From Lunularia cruciata (Eukaryota > Streptophyta > Marchantiopsida > Lunulariales > Lunulariaceae), in NCBI GenBank assembly GCA_948567375.1, contig OX419760.1, positions 21,824,001 through 21,888,000 of the forward strand: a DNA stretch of 64,000 bases, written 5' to 3'. The notes beneath the pieces are model-generated. The model ran no database searches. It was given only the letters and a program-made list of their open reading frames with translations, and was not told the DNA's origin. Position numbers and translations under genes: made by a program. This document shows positions 22,451 to 32,362 of this stretch, in pieces (the first letter of the stretch is position 1; the number at the start of each line of letters is the position of its first letter).

Positions 22451-22885
22451 TTGTTCATGGATGAGAATGATATTGCACCCTCTTCAAGTTTTTGGGGTAC
22501 TTACCACAAGTGCTTGTGGCTTCAGGGGCAGAAGGCATCTTTGAGTGATGAGATACAAAGACTCATTCATTTGAGAGAGAAGATGAGTTTGTCTAGATCA
22601 TTCATTCCTCATATCATTTTCCATACAGATTTGAGGAGGAAGATTCTAGTGTTAGATTTGAGTTTTATAGCAGTTGTGAGAGATCCTAGTAGACCTCATT
22701 TCTTGGAGTGGTGTTCTAAGACCATGAGGAGAGGATGGTGTTATTTTACCATGAGTAGTACTTTATGGTATATTCCACATCCTAGCATTAAAGAGTTTAT
22801 GGAGTATTGTATCTCTCACTTTGAGGAAAGCATATGGACTAGTGGTCCAAAGAACGATGTGGATACCCTATTTTGTTCCATGTAG
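22451..22885 (+). pseudogene. FCP1/NIF-like HAD phosphatase domain remnant
   Basis: The 144-codon frame contains RRKILVLDLSFIAVV, the position of the DLDxT-type nucleophile motif of the family, then SRPHFLEWC and SIKEFMEYCISHFEESIW followed by TSGPKNDVDTL. These resemble the RP-hydrophobic-FL and 'IWSSA...NVD' patterns of NLI-interacting-factor (FCP1 homology) proteins. The normal Asp-X-Asp is not kept, only LDLS. A stop (TAG) follows at once, and element A is inserted 50 bp downstream. Known family role: protein phosphatases acting on RNA polymerase II tails or similar. Here it is a broken remnant. Confidence 0.55.
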
Positions 22886-22936
22886 GAGCTTAGTCACCTA
22901 CCAATAGGAATTCACACCGATTCACTTTTGATGGCA

Positions 22937-23528
22937 TGTTATATTATTAATAGCTAGACATATTATCTAGAGGTGAAAATTAGCTTGGTAACATCTAGAA
23001 GGATATTTTATATGATGTATTAATTATATTAGATAGACGTATCACCAAAAGAGTAATTCTACTAATAGGGTTGAAGCCAAAATTAGCCTAAAAACCTTAG
23101 AGCTAATCTTGGAGGCCTAAACAAATGAATTAGGCCTAAAAAATACAAAGATTTCCTCCCCTTAAGAGAAAGGCTTTCCTTCTCCTCCCATTATTCATCT
23201 CATCAAGAGCTTTCCAATGGTACCTCACACATTTTGAGTTTCTGATAGGAAGTTGCTCTAAAGATTCCCTGTGGTCAAACCTATTTGATCAACTAGAGAG
23301 AACAAGGACCAACATGTCACCCATCTTGGTAACTAATCTATGGGTGCTGCTTGATTACATATCACCAATCCATATATGTGATCCAAGAGTGGAGCTTCCT
23401 TTGAGAGGATCCTCTTTTCTATATAATAAAGTCAAGGTGCTCCTTTGGGACATCGGAGTATTGAGTGTGAAGCTTTGAGTTTCTTCTCCTATGTTTCTCT
23501 TAAGGTTTCCTATTCTCAAAATATTACA
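22937..23528 (+). repeat. A 5' LTR (592 bp, one-module U3)
   Basis: It starts TGTTATATTATTAATAGC and ends ATATTACA. A primer site TGGTCTTAGAGCAAG follows at 23530, a mutated form of the initiator-Met tRNA site. Confidence 0.88.
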
Positions 23529-23689
23529 ATGGTCTTAGAGCAAGTGTTTCAATCCAAGAGAGTGAATCACCCCTCTTGGAGGAACATGGGCTGTTGAGAT
23601 TGAATAATTTTAAGGATAAAAACCGTAGTGCAATCAATAGATTAGGATTGTGCTAGAGAGAGGATAAGATGGAGGTTCCAAGAGGGAAA

Positions 23690-24060
23690 TATCTAGCACC
23701 TTGCTTTTGATTCTTGAATCCATTCCACATCAAGATTATGTACATCCAGCATGGGCAAGTGAGAGTTTATCTCATTTTCCATTTTGGAGTATAGTTCATG
23801 GATATATTGATGAATTCACCAAATCCGGAGATTTTCCTATCACGATCTACAATAGAGAGTGGGATTTAACAATCTATATTTTGGTATGATGGATCTGACT
23901 ATACCAATCCTCTTCCTTTCAACACTCAAGTAAAAATCTGCTATGTGGTTAGACCAAAAGTAATGTTGAGGGATTTTGTACTCCATAATTTTGGTGAAAA
24001 ATATTACCAATTAATTATAGCCTCTGAAGTCTCAATAATTTGTACCTCCTCTTGAGTGAT
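23690..24060 (+). pseudogene. A upstream coding segment (both halves, decayed)
   Basis: The first half ends with REWDLTIYILV then TGA (23887-23889). In the +1 frame the second half continues with NPLPFNTQVKICYVVRPKVM, a DFV...NFGEKYYQ pattern and then stops. The same order, junction and frames occur in B and C. Function unknown. Confidence 0.5.
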
Positions 24061-24118
24061 CATATTAACTCTTTATTGAGGTAGGAAGTAGTAATTGAGT
24101 AGTTGTTATGTAGGAATC

Positions 24119-25160
24119 ATGGATTTGTAGTTGTAAGAGTTGATGCAAGGGATGTTGAACACGTTTTGTAAGATCAAGATGACTATGGAGGCATTGAAAA
24201 TTAAGTACATACCTCCAAGAATTATCAAGCAATGCACAAAGGAGAGTTGTCTCAAAACCCATTACCAACGGCCAAAGAACACGGAGAGTCACTCGTGCCA
24301 ATGACATCATCCTTGGTAAAAAATGAGACCACATTGTTACTATAGATGAAGAAGATATGCAATATCAAGCCTTACAAGGGATACTTTTACATGGGAGTAA
24401 TGGAGAACTAGATTTCAAGAACAAATTGATACTTTTGATTGTTCATAATTGAAATCACCAATTATTTTGAAGGTGTGTTTGCATGTGTGAACTTGACCAA
24501 TAAACCTTCCACATGGTGTGATGCTTGGGAACTATCGATGTTGATAGAAGGAAGAGAGGTCACTTGGACAACCATGCAAGAAGAGCTACCAAAAACTTCC
24601 AATCCGTGGATTTTGTGCAAATGTCACAAACCTTACTGTGGGAGTTGAATTAGGAGAATAGTGCAGAAGAACATGTGGAGGCATTCCTTGATCTATTGGT
24701 CACAATAATTGACATGAGTCCAGAAGAAGCTCTAGACAATTTCAAACAAGGGTTAAAAGAGCAAATCTGCCAAGAAGTAATGGTGCAAAACCCTTGCACA
24801 ATTTTTTAAGCTATTGCTTGTGCTTAGAGAATAACAAGTGCACTTGGAAGAGGTGAAGAAGTAGTCCCAATTAAACATTATTGGGCCAAACACAACACTT
24901 TGCTAGACCAGTTCCTATCAAATTGGGAACATTCAATTTTGAGAACAAGGAGCACGACCGCTCCAAGGAGAACAAGGGCAGGTTGAAGAAAGGAGAGATG
25001 GGGTCCTAAGAGAGGAGGAGACTCAAGCAAAACTACTTCATTTTCACAACTGATGCTAAGTTGGGCACCTAGCCATTAATTATTGTATTCATTTTCCTAG
25101 AGGCCCTCGGCCTCCATACAAGTGATCTTTGAACAACATGGAGAGATGAATTGAAAAGGA
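24119..25160 (+). pseudogene. A gag (broken)
   Basis: It begins ATGGATTTGTAG, homologous to the MDPQLQELVQGM start of C but with stops. The core with NLTNKPSTWCDAWE (24495-24540) is kept here and in B, while C has deleted it. Downstream SPEEALDNFKQGLKEQI and CTIF patterns match the end of the gag domain. The zinc knuckle region is degraded. Confidence 0.7.
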
Positions 25161-25985
25161 AGAGGCGGAAATCCCATTGGAAAAGAAATTGTCAAAAAAT
25201 ATACCTTGTGGCCTTATTGGCTCAATGGAGAAGCAAAAAAATGGGAGAAGGAAGAGGAAAAGTGTGCAGAGGTTGAGAGAGACAAACTCACACTTGATTA
25301 TCATAAATGGAGTCATAAAACCCAATTAGGCAAGAATATTGATAGATCCAAGAGCAATAGAGAATTTCTTGTCTCTCTCTATTGCAATAAGGTTGGAGAT
25401 AGATCTAGAGAAGGATTAAAATGAAGAAGTAGAATTACCTAATGGGTAGATAGAGAGGATTGAATCATTACTTAGAAAGGTAGCACTCTCTGTAGGAGAG
25501 TTTCAAGAAGCAATTAAATGGCAAATGATATGGTTAGCTCAATATGATGTAATCTTAGGTATATCATGGATGGAGCACTACAACCCCGTGGTCAATTGGA
25601 GGAAGAAAGTAGTGAGAACTCACCAATGGAAGATCATTGGGGTTAAAGAGAGCACACAAGCAAGAATAAACTCTCTATGTCATAGGGACAACAACTATCT
25701 ATAAGGCAGATAGATGTTTCATGGGCCTAGTAAGAGAAGTCTAGAGTGCACAACTCAATGGACAAGTTCTTGAGAACTTAAAAGATGTGGTCAATGAGTT
25801 TCAAAATATCTTCCTCGATGATCTACCCTTAGGATTACTACCAAAAGGAGAGTAGATCATAAATTTGAGATAATTCCTAGGAAGACCCCTCCTTGTAGGG
25901 TCTCATATTGTCTCTCACCTCATGAGTTGGAGGAGTGTAAAGCTCAAATCAAAGATATGATATAGAAAGGGTTCATCCAACCTAA
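25161..25985 (+). pseudogene. A protease and start of reverse transcriptase (broken by B)
   Basis: Remnants of the protease (EFLVSLYCNKVGD in place of the NFMSHFVAIRLG of C) precede the N-terminal part of reverse transcriptase. The end of this part reads [10 protein letters not shown]...KGFIQPN and stops at the B insertion. The reading resumes at 38867. Confidence 0.65.
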
Positions 25986-26643
25986 TGTAATACTTCGAGG
26001 ACAAGAGAAGAGAGAAAACACAGATTACACACTCCACATTTAGTGCCCCAAAGGAGCACCTTCTCTTTATTATATAGACAAAAGAGGATCTCTTCCAAGG
26101 AAGCTCCACCCTTGGATTACTTACTTGGATGGGTGACATGTCGGTCTAGATCCTATCTAGTTGGTCAAACAAGCTTTGACCAGAGGGAATCTTTTAGAGA
26201 ATCTTCTTGTAGGAGTCTCAGAATCATGTGAGTAAGGTACCATTGGAAAGCTCTTGACTAGAAAAATCAGTGGGGGGAGGACACATTTTCAAGGCCTTAT
26301 TCATCCGTTTAGGCCTCCAAAATTGCCTTCAAAGATTTCAGGCATATTTTGGTTCCTATTCTATTAGTAGAAGTTCCCTTTTGGTGATACCTCTTTCTGA
26401 TGTTTTTAGTCCATCATGTGTAACATCCTTCCAGATGTTACCAAAAAAATTCTCACCTTTAAATCATATGTCTAGCTATTGGTTCTAAGGTTCTTGTCTA
26501 TTTTGGTTTTTGCTCTATTAGTAGAAGTACTCTTTTGATGATACTTATATCTGATCTATTTTGACCATCATGTATAACATTATTCTAGATGTTACCAAAC
26601 CAAATTTCATATCTAGATCATATGGCTAGCTCATGGTATTACA
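25986..26643 (-). repeat. B 3' LTR (658 bp, with an internal deletion)
   Basis: On the minus strand it runs from TGTAATACCATGAGC to AAGTATTACA and is preceded by the polypurine run AAAAGGAGGGAGGTC. It is ~90 bp shorter than its partner. About 50 bp are lost near 26100, where two AAGCTCCAC copies have collapsed into one. Confidence 0.92.
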
Positions 26644-26669
26644 GACCTCCCTCCTTTTAAGACGCAACG

Positions 26670-27150
26670 TCCTCGTTGTGCAATTGTTGCTCAAATGCTT
26701 GTACCAACACTGGTGCATGTGCCAAACTGGCAGTGGGCTCCCATGGTGCTTCATAGACGGGGTAACCTTTCCACTATACAAGATAGTCTACCCACGGATG
26801 GCGAGTACCACGCATGCATTTTTGGAGAATACGCTCAACTTTATATTCTTCTGTGCCATCAATGAGTATCGGACAAGGTCGAATGTCTTGTGTGGAATGA
26901 CACTGGCCTGATCGGGAAGCATATCTGTGTAGTATGGAAACATGGAACATTGGATGGATCTTCATGTGTGGTGGTAGCTCAAGGTGATAGGCCACAGCGC
27001 CGACGCGACAAAGAATCGAGAAAGGCCCAATAAAACAAGGTCTGAGCTTATGAGGTCCAACTAATGTGAGGTTGGTTGTTGATAGCCACACTTGATCCCC
27101 AACATTGAACTCCATGTGCCTACGGTATGCATTAGCATATTGCTTCTGTC
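26670..27150 (-). pseudogene. B integrase C-terminus and chromodomain
   Basis: The minus frame 27115-26774 contains MEFNVGDQVWLSTTNLTL and GPFSILCRVGAVAYHLELP, the integrase C-terminal GPY/F-type region. It continues with HPMFHVSILHRY and EYKVERILQKCMRGTRHPW then VDYLV, the start of a chromodomain. The chromodomain end (about 26670-26770) is out of frame. Known role: chromodomains direct integration to particular chromatin. Confidence 0.8.
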
Positions 27151-27389
27151 AATTTTGTGCAATCTGTAATCTGTGCTTGGTGCTCTCCACACTGTGTTGG
27201 ATTCTAGAAACAAATGTGTTGACGTCATTGACCTTGGTAGCCACTAGACGATCTTCATCAAGCTTGAAGGTGTGAAGGGATGCTCACCATACATGAGAAA
27301 GAACGAAGTGACCTAGGTGGATGCATTCACTAAATTGTTATAAGCGAATTCTACCAACTGAAGTAGGGTGTCCTACCTCTCTTGCTCTT

Positions 27390-27939
27390 CTAAGGTGAAG
27401 TTGCGTAACATGTCTTCAATTGTGCAATTAGCCCACTCTGTTTGGCCATCTTTTTGTGGGTGGTAAGCTGTGGACATGGCCTACTTTGTTTTGAAGAAAC
27501 AAAAGAGTGTTTGCCAAAACAAACTGGTGAATTGAGTGCCTCTATCAGTGATAAGTACTCTAGACATGCCATGGTGAGAGAAGACTACATCTAAGTATAA
27601 TTGAGCTAGTTGTGGAGCGGTCATATCCTTGGTGGTAGGGCGTACATGAATCATTTTGCTGAGCCGGTCCACAAAGACCACAATGGAGTCAAACCCTGAG
27701 GTGGTCTTGGGTAATTCACAGACAAGATCCATACTCATTTGTTCCCAACGTTGGGTAGGCGTGGGGAGAGGTTGAAGGAGCCCTGCATGAGCTTGATTAG
27801 AGGTTTTGTTCTGTTGACAAAGTAGGCAACTGTGCACATAGTCTATCATGCCATTGTTCATACTTGGGCCAATAGTAATGGCGTTGGACTGCATCCAAGG
27901 TCTTGTCCACTCTGACATGACCTGCAATGGTTGAATCAT
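27390..27939 (-). pseudogene. B integrase zinc region and DDE core
   Basis: The frame 27939-27481 holds SCLLCQQNKTSNQAHAGLLQ, the MSMDLVCELPKT stretch with the first catalytic Asp, and VLITDRGTQFTSLFW with the second Asp intact. The part with the catalytic Glu falls in another frame below 27480 (rests of an 'HPQ.DGQTE' motif near 27440), so the frame is broken. C carries Asn in place of the second Asp; B keeps it. Confidence 0.8.
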
Positions 27940-28089
27940 GACATTTCGCTAGAATGGTGGTGCATAATTTTGGGACATTTGGGATCCATAATCAACCATC
28001 ACAAAAGGTGAGTCCTTGGGTGCTGGTGACGCCTTTGGATGAATGTGCTTCTACAATCTATGGATCAGTTTATGTAGCAGCCAGAATTC

Positions 28090-28720
28090 AAGGTTAATCT
28101 TAACCTCTGCCACCAAGTTGTTTGCCATTGGCATGCGGGTAAATGCATATGCAAGTTGCTTCTTACCTTCCACGTAGGTGATTGACATATTGAAGCGTTG
28201 TCGCCACTCTGCCCACTGAATCTGGTGACAAGATAGATCCTTCTACGTCTCGAGATAGACTAGAGGTTTGTGGTCTTTCTCTACTACAAATGCCTTCTTG
28301 CCCAGATAGTGCTTCCAATGCTTGGTTGCTAGAACAATGGCCAGCTCTTCTCGTTTGGTGGTGTGCTAGTTGCACTCTGCCGGTAACAACTTTTGAGAGA
28401 AATGTGCAATTGGATGCCATCCGTCATACCACTCTTGTTGTAGGACTGCTCCTATTGCTACGCCTGATGCATGTGTAGCCAACTTGATTGGTCATTTTGA
28501 GTCATACCACTTCAAGATTGGTGAATGTAGCAAGGCAACTTTCAATTCTTGAAAGGCCAACTCTTGTGCGGTTCCCCATGTTCACTTCTTCCACTTGCCA
28601 AGTAGTGCCGTTAAAGGCTATGAAACCTTGGAGAAGTCCTTGACAAATCTATGATAGAATCCCGTCAACCCCAAGAAGCTCTTGAGTTTGATCTTTTGGG
28701 GCACGCCATTTTTGAATGAC
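28090..28720 (-). pseudogene. B RNase H (broken)
   Basis: Homologous over its length to 33760-34330 of C on the other strand. Minus frame 28420-28163 is the antisense-shifted equivalent of the C region and does not itself code for RNase H. The true frame is broken by stops. Identified by alignment with C. Confidence 0.6.
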
Positions 28721-28729
28721 CTCTATTTT

Positions 28730-29420
28730 ATCTATCAATACTTAAATGCCCTTTGCACTTACTCTATGCCCCAAGTAGTCTACTTCAGACTTGCCAAACT
28801 TGCACTTTGACATTTTGGCATACAATCAATTTTTGTCTTATATACTGGAGGACTTCTCATAGATGTTGTTTGTATTCCGTCATTGTGCTACTATATACTA
28901 AGATATAGTCCAAGAAGACGATAACAGACTCATCCAAGTATGGATGAAATATGTCATTCATTAGACTCTTGAAAGTGGCAGGTGTACTGGTGAGGCCAAA
29001 AGGCATCACAAGATACTCGAGTGGCCATACCTGGTTCAAAAGGTAATTTTGTACACATCCTCCTCTGCAATTTGGATTTGATTGTAACTGCTCCGCAACT
29101 CTAATTTGGTGAAGTATCTCATTCCATGGAGTTGATCAAACAGGGCATCCATGCAAAGTTAGGGGTATTTGTTCTTCACTATTTGCTGATTGAGACCTTG
29201 ATAGTCAATGCACATGCGCATTGTACCATCCTTCTTCTTCTAAACAAACAAGACAAGAGCCCCATATGGTGATACGCTAGGTTGGATGAACCCCTTCTGC
29301 AGCATCTTCTCAATTTAAGTCTTACACTCCTCTAACTCATGAGGTGATAGGCGATATGGGGCCTTACAAGGAGGTGTCTTCCACGGGAGTGTCTTAATTT
29401 TATGATCTACTCTCCTTTTT
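28730..29420 (-). pseudogene. B reverse transcriptase (broken)
   Basis: The frame 29039-28857 reads [19 protein letters not shown], then [20 protein letters not shown]. The catalytic DD appears as LDY, one Asp changed to Tyr. Upstream parts (29300-29040) match C in another frame. Confidence 0.75.
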
Positions 29421-29635
29421 GGTGGTAATCTTGAGGATAGATCATTGGGAAAGACATCTTGAAATTTATCCACCACAGCCTTCAGTTTCTCAGGAACTTG
29501 TCCATTGAGTTCTGCACTCTAGAATTCTCTTATTAGACCCATGAAACATCTATCGGTCTTACAGACAGTTGCCGTCCCTATGATATATAGAGGCAGATCC
29601 TACTTGGATGATTTTTCTTTAACCCCAATGATTGA

Positions 29636-29990
29636 TCATTGGTGGGTTCTCACTACTTTCTTCCTCCAATCTACCATAGGGTTGTAATGCTCCATCCATG
29701 GCATGCCTAAGATTGCATCATAACAAGCTAATTGTATCACTCGCCACTCAATTACTTCCTGATATTCTCCTACAAAGAGTGTTACCCGTTTAGGTAATGA
29801 TTCAATCCTCTTTGTTTGCCTGTTAGGCAACTCTACTTCTTCACTTCTATCCCTCTTTAGATCCATTCCCAATCTTATTGCAACAAAGCAAGATAAGAAA
29901 TTATTTGTTGCTCCCAGATTGATTAATACTCTCACTTGATTCCCTTCTAGTACTCCATTCACGACAATCAATTGTGAGGTTGCCTTTCAG
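29636..29990 (-). pseudogene. B protease region
   Basis: The frame 29971-29636 begins MIVVNGVLEGNQVRVLINLG, with the active-site D(T/S)G reduced to NLG. FLSCFVAIRLGMDLKRDRS follows, and GMPWMEHYNPMVDW is near the end. It is homologous to 32460-32800 of C. The active-site Asp is lost. Confidence 0.7.
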
Positions 29991-30166
29991 GATCTTTGCG
30001 CATCAGTCTTCTTCCTTCCCTCACTTCTCTTCTTCCTTATTGAGCCACTAAGGCCGCAAGGTACATTTATTGGCAATCTTTGTTTTCCAAAGTGATTTCC
30101 ACCTCCTACTCCTCCTCTTCAATGCGCCTATCCATGTTGTTCAAAGATCGCATGTATGAAGGCCAA

Positions 30167-30893
30167 TGTAATACCAAGAGCTAGCCATATGATCTAGATG
30201 TGAAATTTGGTTTGGTAACATCTAGAATGATGTTATACATGATGGTAAAAATAGATAAGATAGAAGTATCACCAAAAGAGTACTTCTACTTATAGAGCAG
30301 AAACCAAAATAGACTTGAAAACCTTAGAACCAATAGCTAGACATATGATTTAAAGGTGAGAATTGGTTTGGTAACATCTGCAAGGATATTACACATGATA
30401 GACTAAACAGATCAGAAAGAAGTATCACCAAAAGGGGACTTCTACTAACAAAGTAGGAACCAAAATATGCTTGAAATCTTTGAAGGCAATTTCAAAGGCC
30501 TAAACGGATGAATTAGGCCTCGATTCCCCCCCCCCAAACAGATTGAAGGCTGGCCTTCCCTCCTCCCCTGCTTTGTCTCATCGAGAGCTTTCCAATGGTA
30601 CCTTATTCACGTGATTCTGAGATTCCTACAGGAAGATTCTCTAAAAGATTCCCTCCAGTCAAAGCTTGTTTGACCAACCACATAGGACCTAGACCAGACA
30701 TGTCACCCATCCAAGTAAGTAATACAAGGGTTGAGCTTGCTGACATGTCACCTATCTGTGTCCCTAATCCTATGGTAGAGCTTCCTTGGAGGAGATCCTC
30801 TTTGTCGATATAATAAAGAGAAGGTGCTCCTTTGAGGCATCGATTGTTTGAGTGTGCAATTTGTGTTTTCTCTCTTGTCCTTGGAGTATTACA
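30167..30893 (+). repeat. C 5' LTR (727 bp)
   Basis: It runs from TGTAATACCAAGAGC to GGAGTATTACA. Two U3 modules begin at 30174 (CCAAGAGCTAGCC) and 30330 (CCAATAGCTAGAC), a period of 156 bp. What follows (ATGAGAAATTGTT) is a shortened form of the family primer site. Confidence 0.93.
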
Positions 30894-31026
30894 ATGAGAA
30901 ATTGTTTTAGTCCAAGAGAGTGGATCACCCCTCTTGGAATAGCACGAACTACTAAAAATGAGTAATTTGAGGTGGAGAACATAGAGTAGTTGCTAGACTT
31001 AGGAGGGACTTTAGAGAGCGGATGGG

Positions 31027-31248
31027 ATGGATGCGCCGGGAGGCCAATTTCCCACACCTAGCTTTCCATTCTCAAACCCATTCCACATCAAGGTTCTGTA
31101 CATCCAGCATGAGCAGATGAGGATATCGCTAGTTTATCACTTTGGTGCAGAATTCATGGACAAAGTGATGAACTCACCAAACCCGGTGATTCTACCTGTG
31201 GTGATATATGACGGAGAGTGGGATTTGACAATCTACATTCTATTATGA
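31027..31248 (+). CDS. C upstream ORF, first half
   Basis: A 73-codon ATG frame precedes gag. It begins MDAPGGQFPTP, has NPFHIKVLYIQHEQM and LVYHFGAEFMDKV in the middle, and ends DLTIYILL-TGA. The length and residues match the copies in E1 and B. An upstream ORF is not part of the usual chromovirus layout. I do not recognise a domain. The pattern V..FG.E....V recurs in the second half, which suggests an internal duplication. Confidence 0.5.
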   Translation: MDAPGGQFPTPSFPFSNPFHIKVLYIQHEQMRISLVYHFGAEFMDKVMNSPNPVILPVVIYDGEWDLTIYILL

Positions 31249-31435
31249 TAATATGGATATGAATGTCCCAAATCCTCTCCCTTTCAACACTCAAGTAGAA
31301 ATTCGTTATGTAGTGAGGCCGAAAGTGATGTTTAGAGATTTTGTGGTTAGGAATTTTGGTGAGGAGTATTATCAACGAGTGATAGCTTTTGAGGTCCCAA
31401 TGGTAGTTCTGATAGTTTGTGCACCTTCAGAGTGA
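31249..31435 (+). CDS. C upstream ORF, second half in the +1 frame
   Basis: Directly after the TGA at 31246-31248, the +1 frame stays open for about 60 codons: NVPNPLPFNTQVEIRYVV, VMFRDFVVRNFGEEYYQRV, VPMVVLIVCAPSE. The same relation between the two frames holds in B (37755-37570) and A. This is either a +1 frameshift at a tight TTA-TGA or two separate small proteins. It ends before the gag start at 31489. Confidence 0.5.
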
Positions 31436-31488
31436 TTATATTGACTCTGTATTGAAGTAGACATTAGCAATTGAGTGTTGCAAGAACC

Positions 31489-32362
31489 ATGGATCCGCAA
31501 TTGCAAGAGTTGGTGCAAGGAATGCAAGGGATGTTGAATGAATTTCGAGAGATTAAGATGACCATGGAGACATTACAAAGTCAAGTGCAGATCCTCGGGA
31601 ACGATCAAGCCATGCAAGAAGAAGAGCCGTCTCAAAACCCAATACTTGCGATTGGAGTACTTGGAGAGGCACCCGTGCCTATGAACCCTATCAACGATGA
31701 AGCCACATTGCTACTCTGGATAAAGAAGACCTGCAATATTGAGCCTTACAAGAGGCAACGTATGATGGGAGTAGTGGAACATTGGATCGACCCGACTATG
31801 GGGATTGAGACAGAAGAATAGCGTACAAGAGTATGTAGAGGCATTTCTGGATCTACAAGTTGCCATTACCGACATGAGTCCAGCAGAGGCTCTCGACAAT
31901 TTCAAACGAGGGTTGAAAGAGCGGATTCGCCAAGAAGTCATGGTGCAAAATCCTTGCACGATATTTGAAGCCATTGCTTGTGCGCAAAGAATAGTAGGAG
32001 CATTAGGTGGAGGTGAAGGAGTAGCTCCACCTCAACATTATTGGGCAGAAATGCCACACATGGGTGGACCAGTACCAATGGAATTGGGCAACCTTCGATT
32101 CCGGGATCAAGGAGCACAACCGCTTCAAGGGGAGCGGGGACAGGTAGAAGAACAAAGAGATGGAGTCCAACGAGGAGAAGGGACTCAAGGAGCACAACGC
32201 CATTGTTACAATTTTGGCCGTATTAGGCACATATCTACCAACTGTTGCACGCGTTTCCCTAGAGGCTCTCGGCCTTCGTTCAAGCAATCTTTGAACAACA
32301 TGGAGAGGCACATTAAAGAGGAGGAGGTGGAAATCACTTTGGAAAACAAAGATTGCCAGTAA
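31489..32362 (+). pseudogene. C gag, core deleted
   Basis: It starts MDPQLQELVQGMQGMLNEFR. Compared with B it lacks ~217 bp after VVEHWI, which removes the core with LTDKALTWYDAWE. The frame changes at this point and continues from 31805 with VQEYVEAFLDLQVAITDM, LKERIRQEVMVQNPCTIFEA and a zinc knuckle at 32200-32250. The knuckle reads CYNFGRIRHISTNC, so the second cysteine is Phe. B reads CYNCGRIGH at the same place. Confidence 0.8.

Larger units (their letters stand above)
19976..22936 (+). pseudogene. Decayed coding region with a coiled coil, split by a solo LTR
   Basis: Several broken plus frames follow one another: RDRIARRYLGRQYAYLALRP near 20140, a hydrophobic and basic stretch at 20250-20550, then at 20985-21320 a charged helix-rich segment with repeated SERETRL, FERKSRL and RERE patterns carrying in-frame stops. 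A stretch with GTQTDHGVDP and MGT repeats follows (21490-21640), then a His/Pro-rich CAC repeat. The solo LTR S2 interrupts next, and an FCP1-like domain ends the series. Whether these belonged to one gene is inference from order and strand. Proteins of this type are unknown to me. Confidence 0.4.

Noticed and set aside
22932-22942. Target duplication for element A
   Set aside because: The bases next to its LTRs (TGGCA and CATGA) do not match, and shifting the ends by a few bases gave no convincing repeat.
28163-28420. 85-codon minus frame in B and its equivalent at 34010-34267 in C
   Set aside because: The same non-RNase-H frame is found in both elements because the DNA is homologous; the true RNase H pattern lies in another frame.
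31711-32311. Minus-strand frames opposite C gag
   Set aside because: They are antisense shadows of the gag coding sequence.
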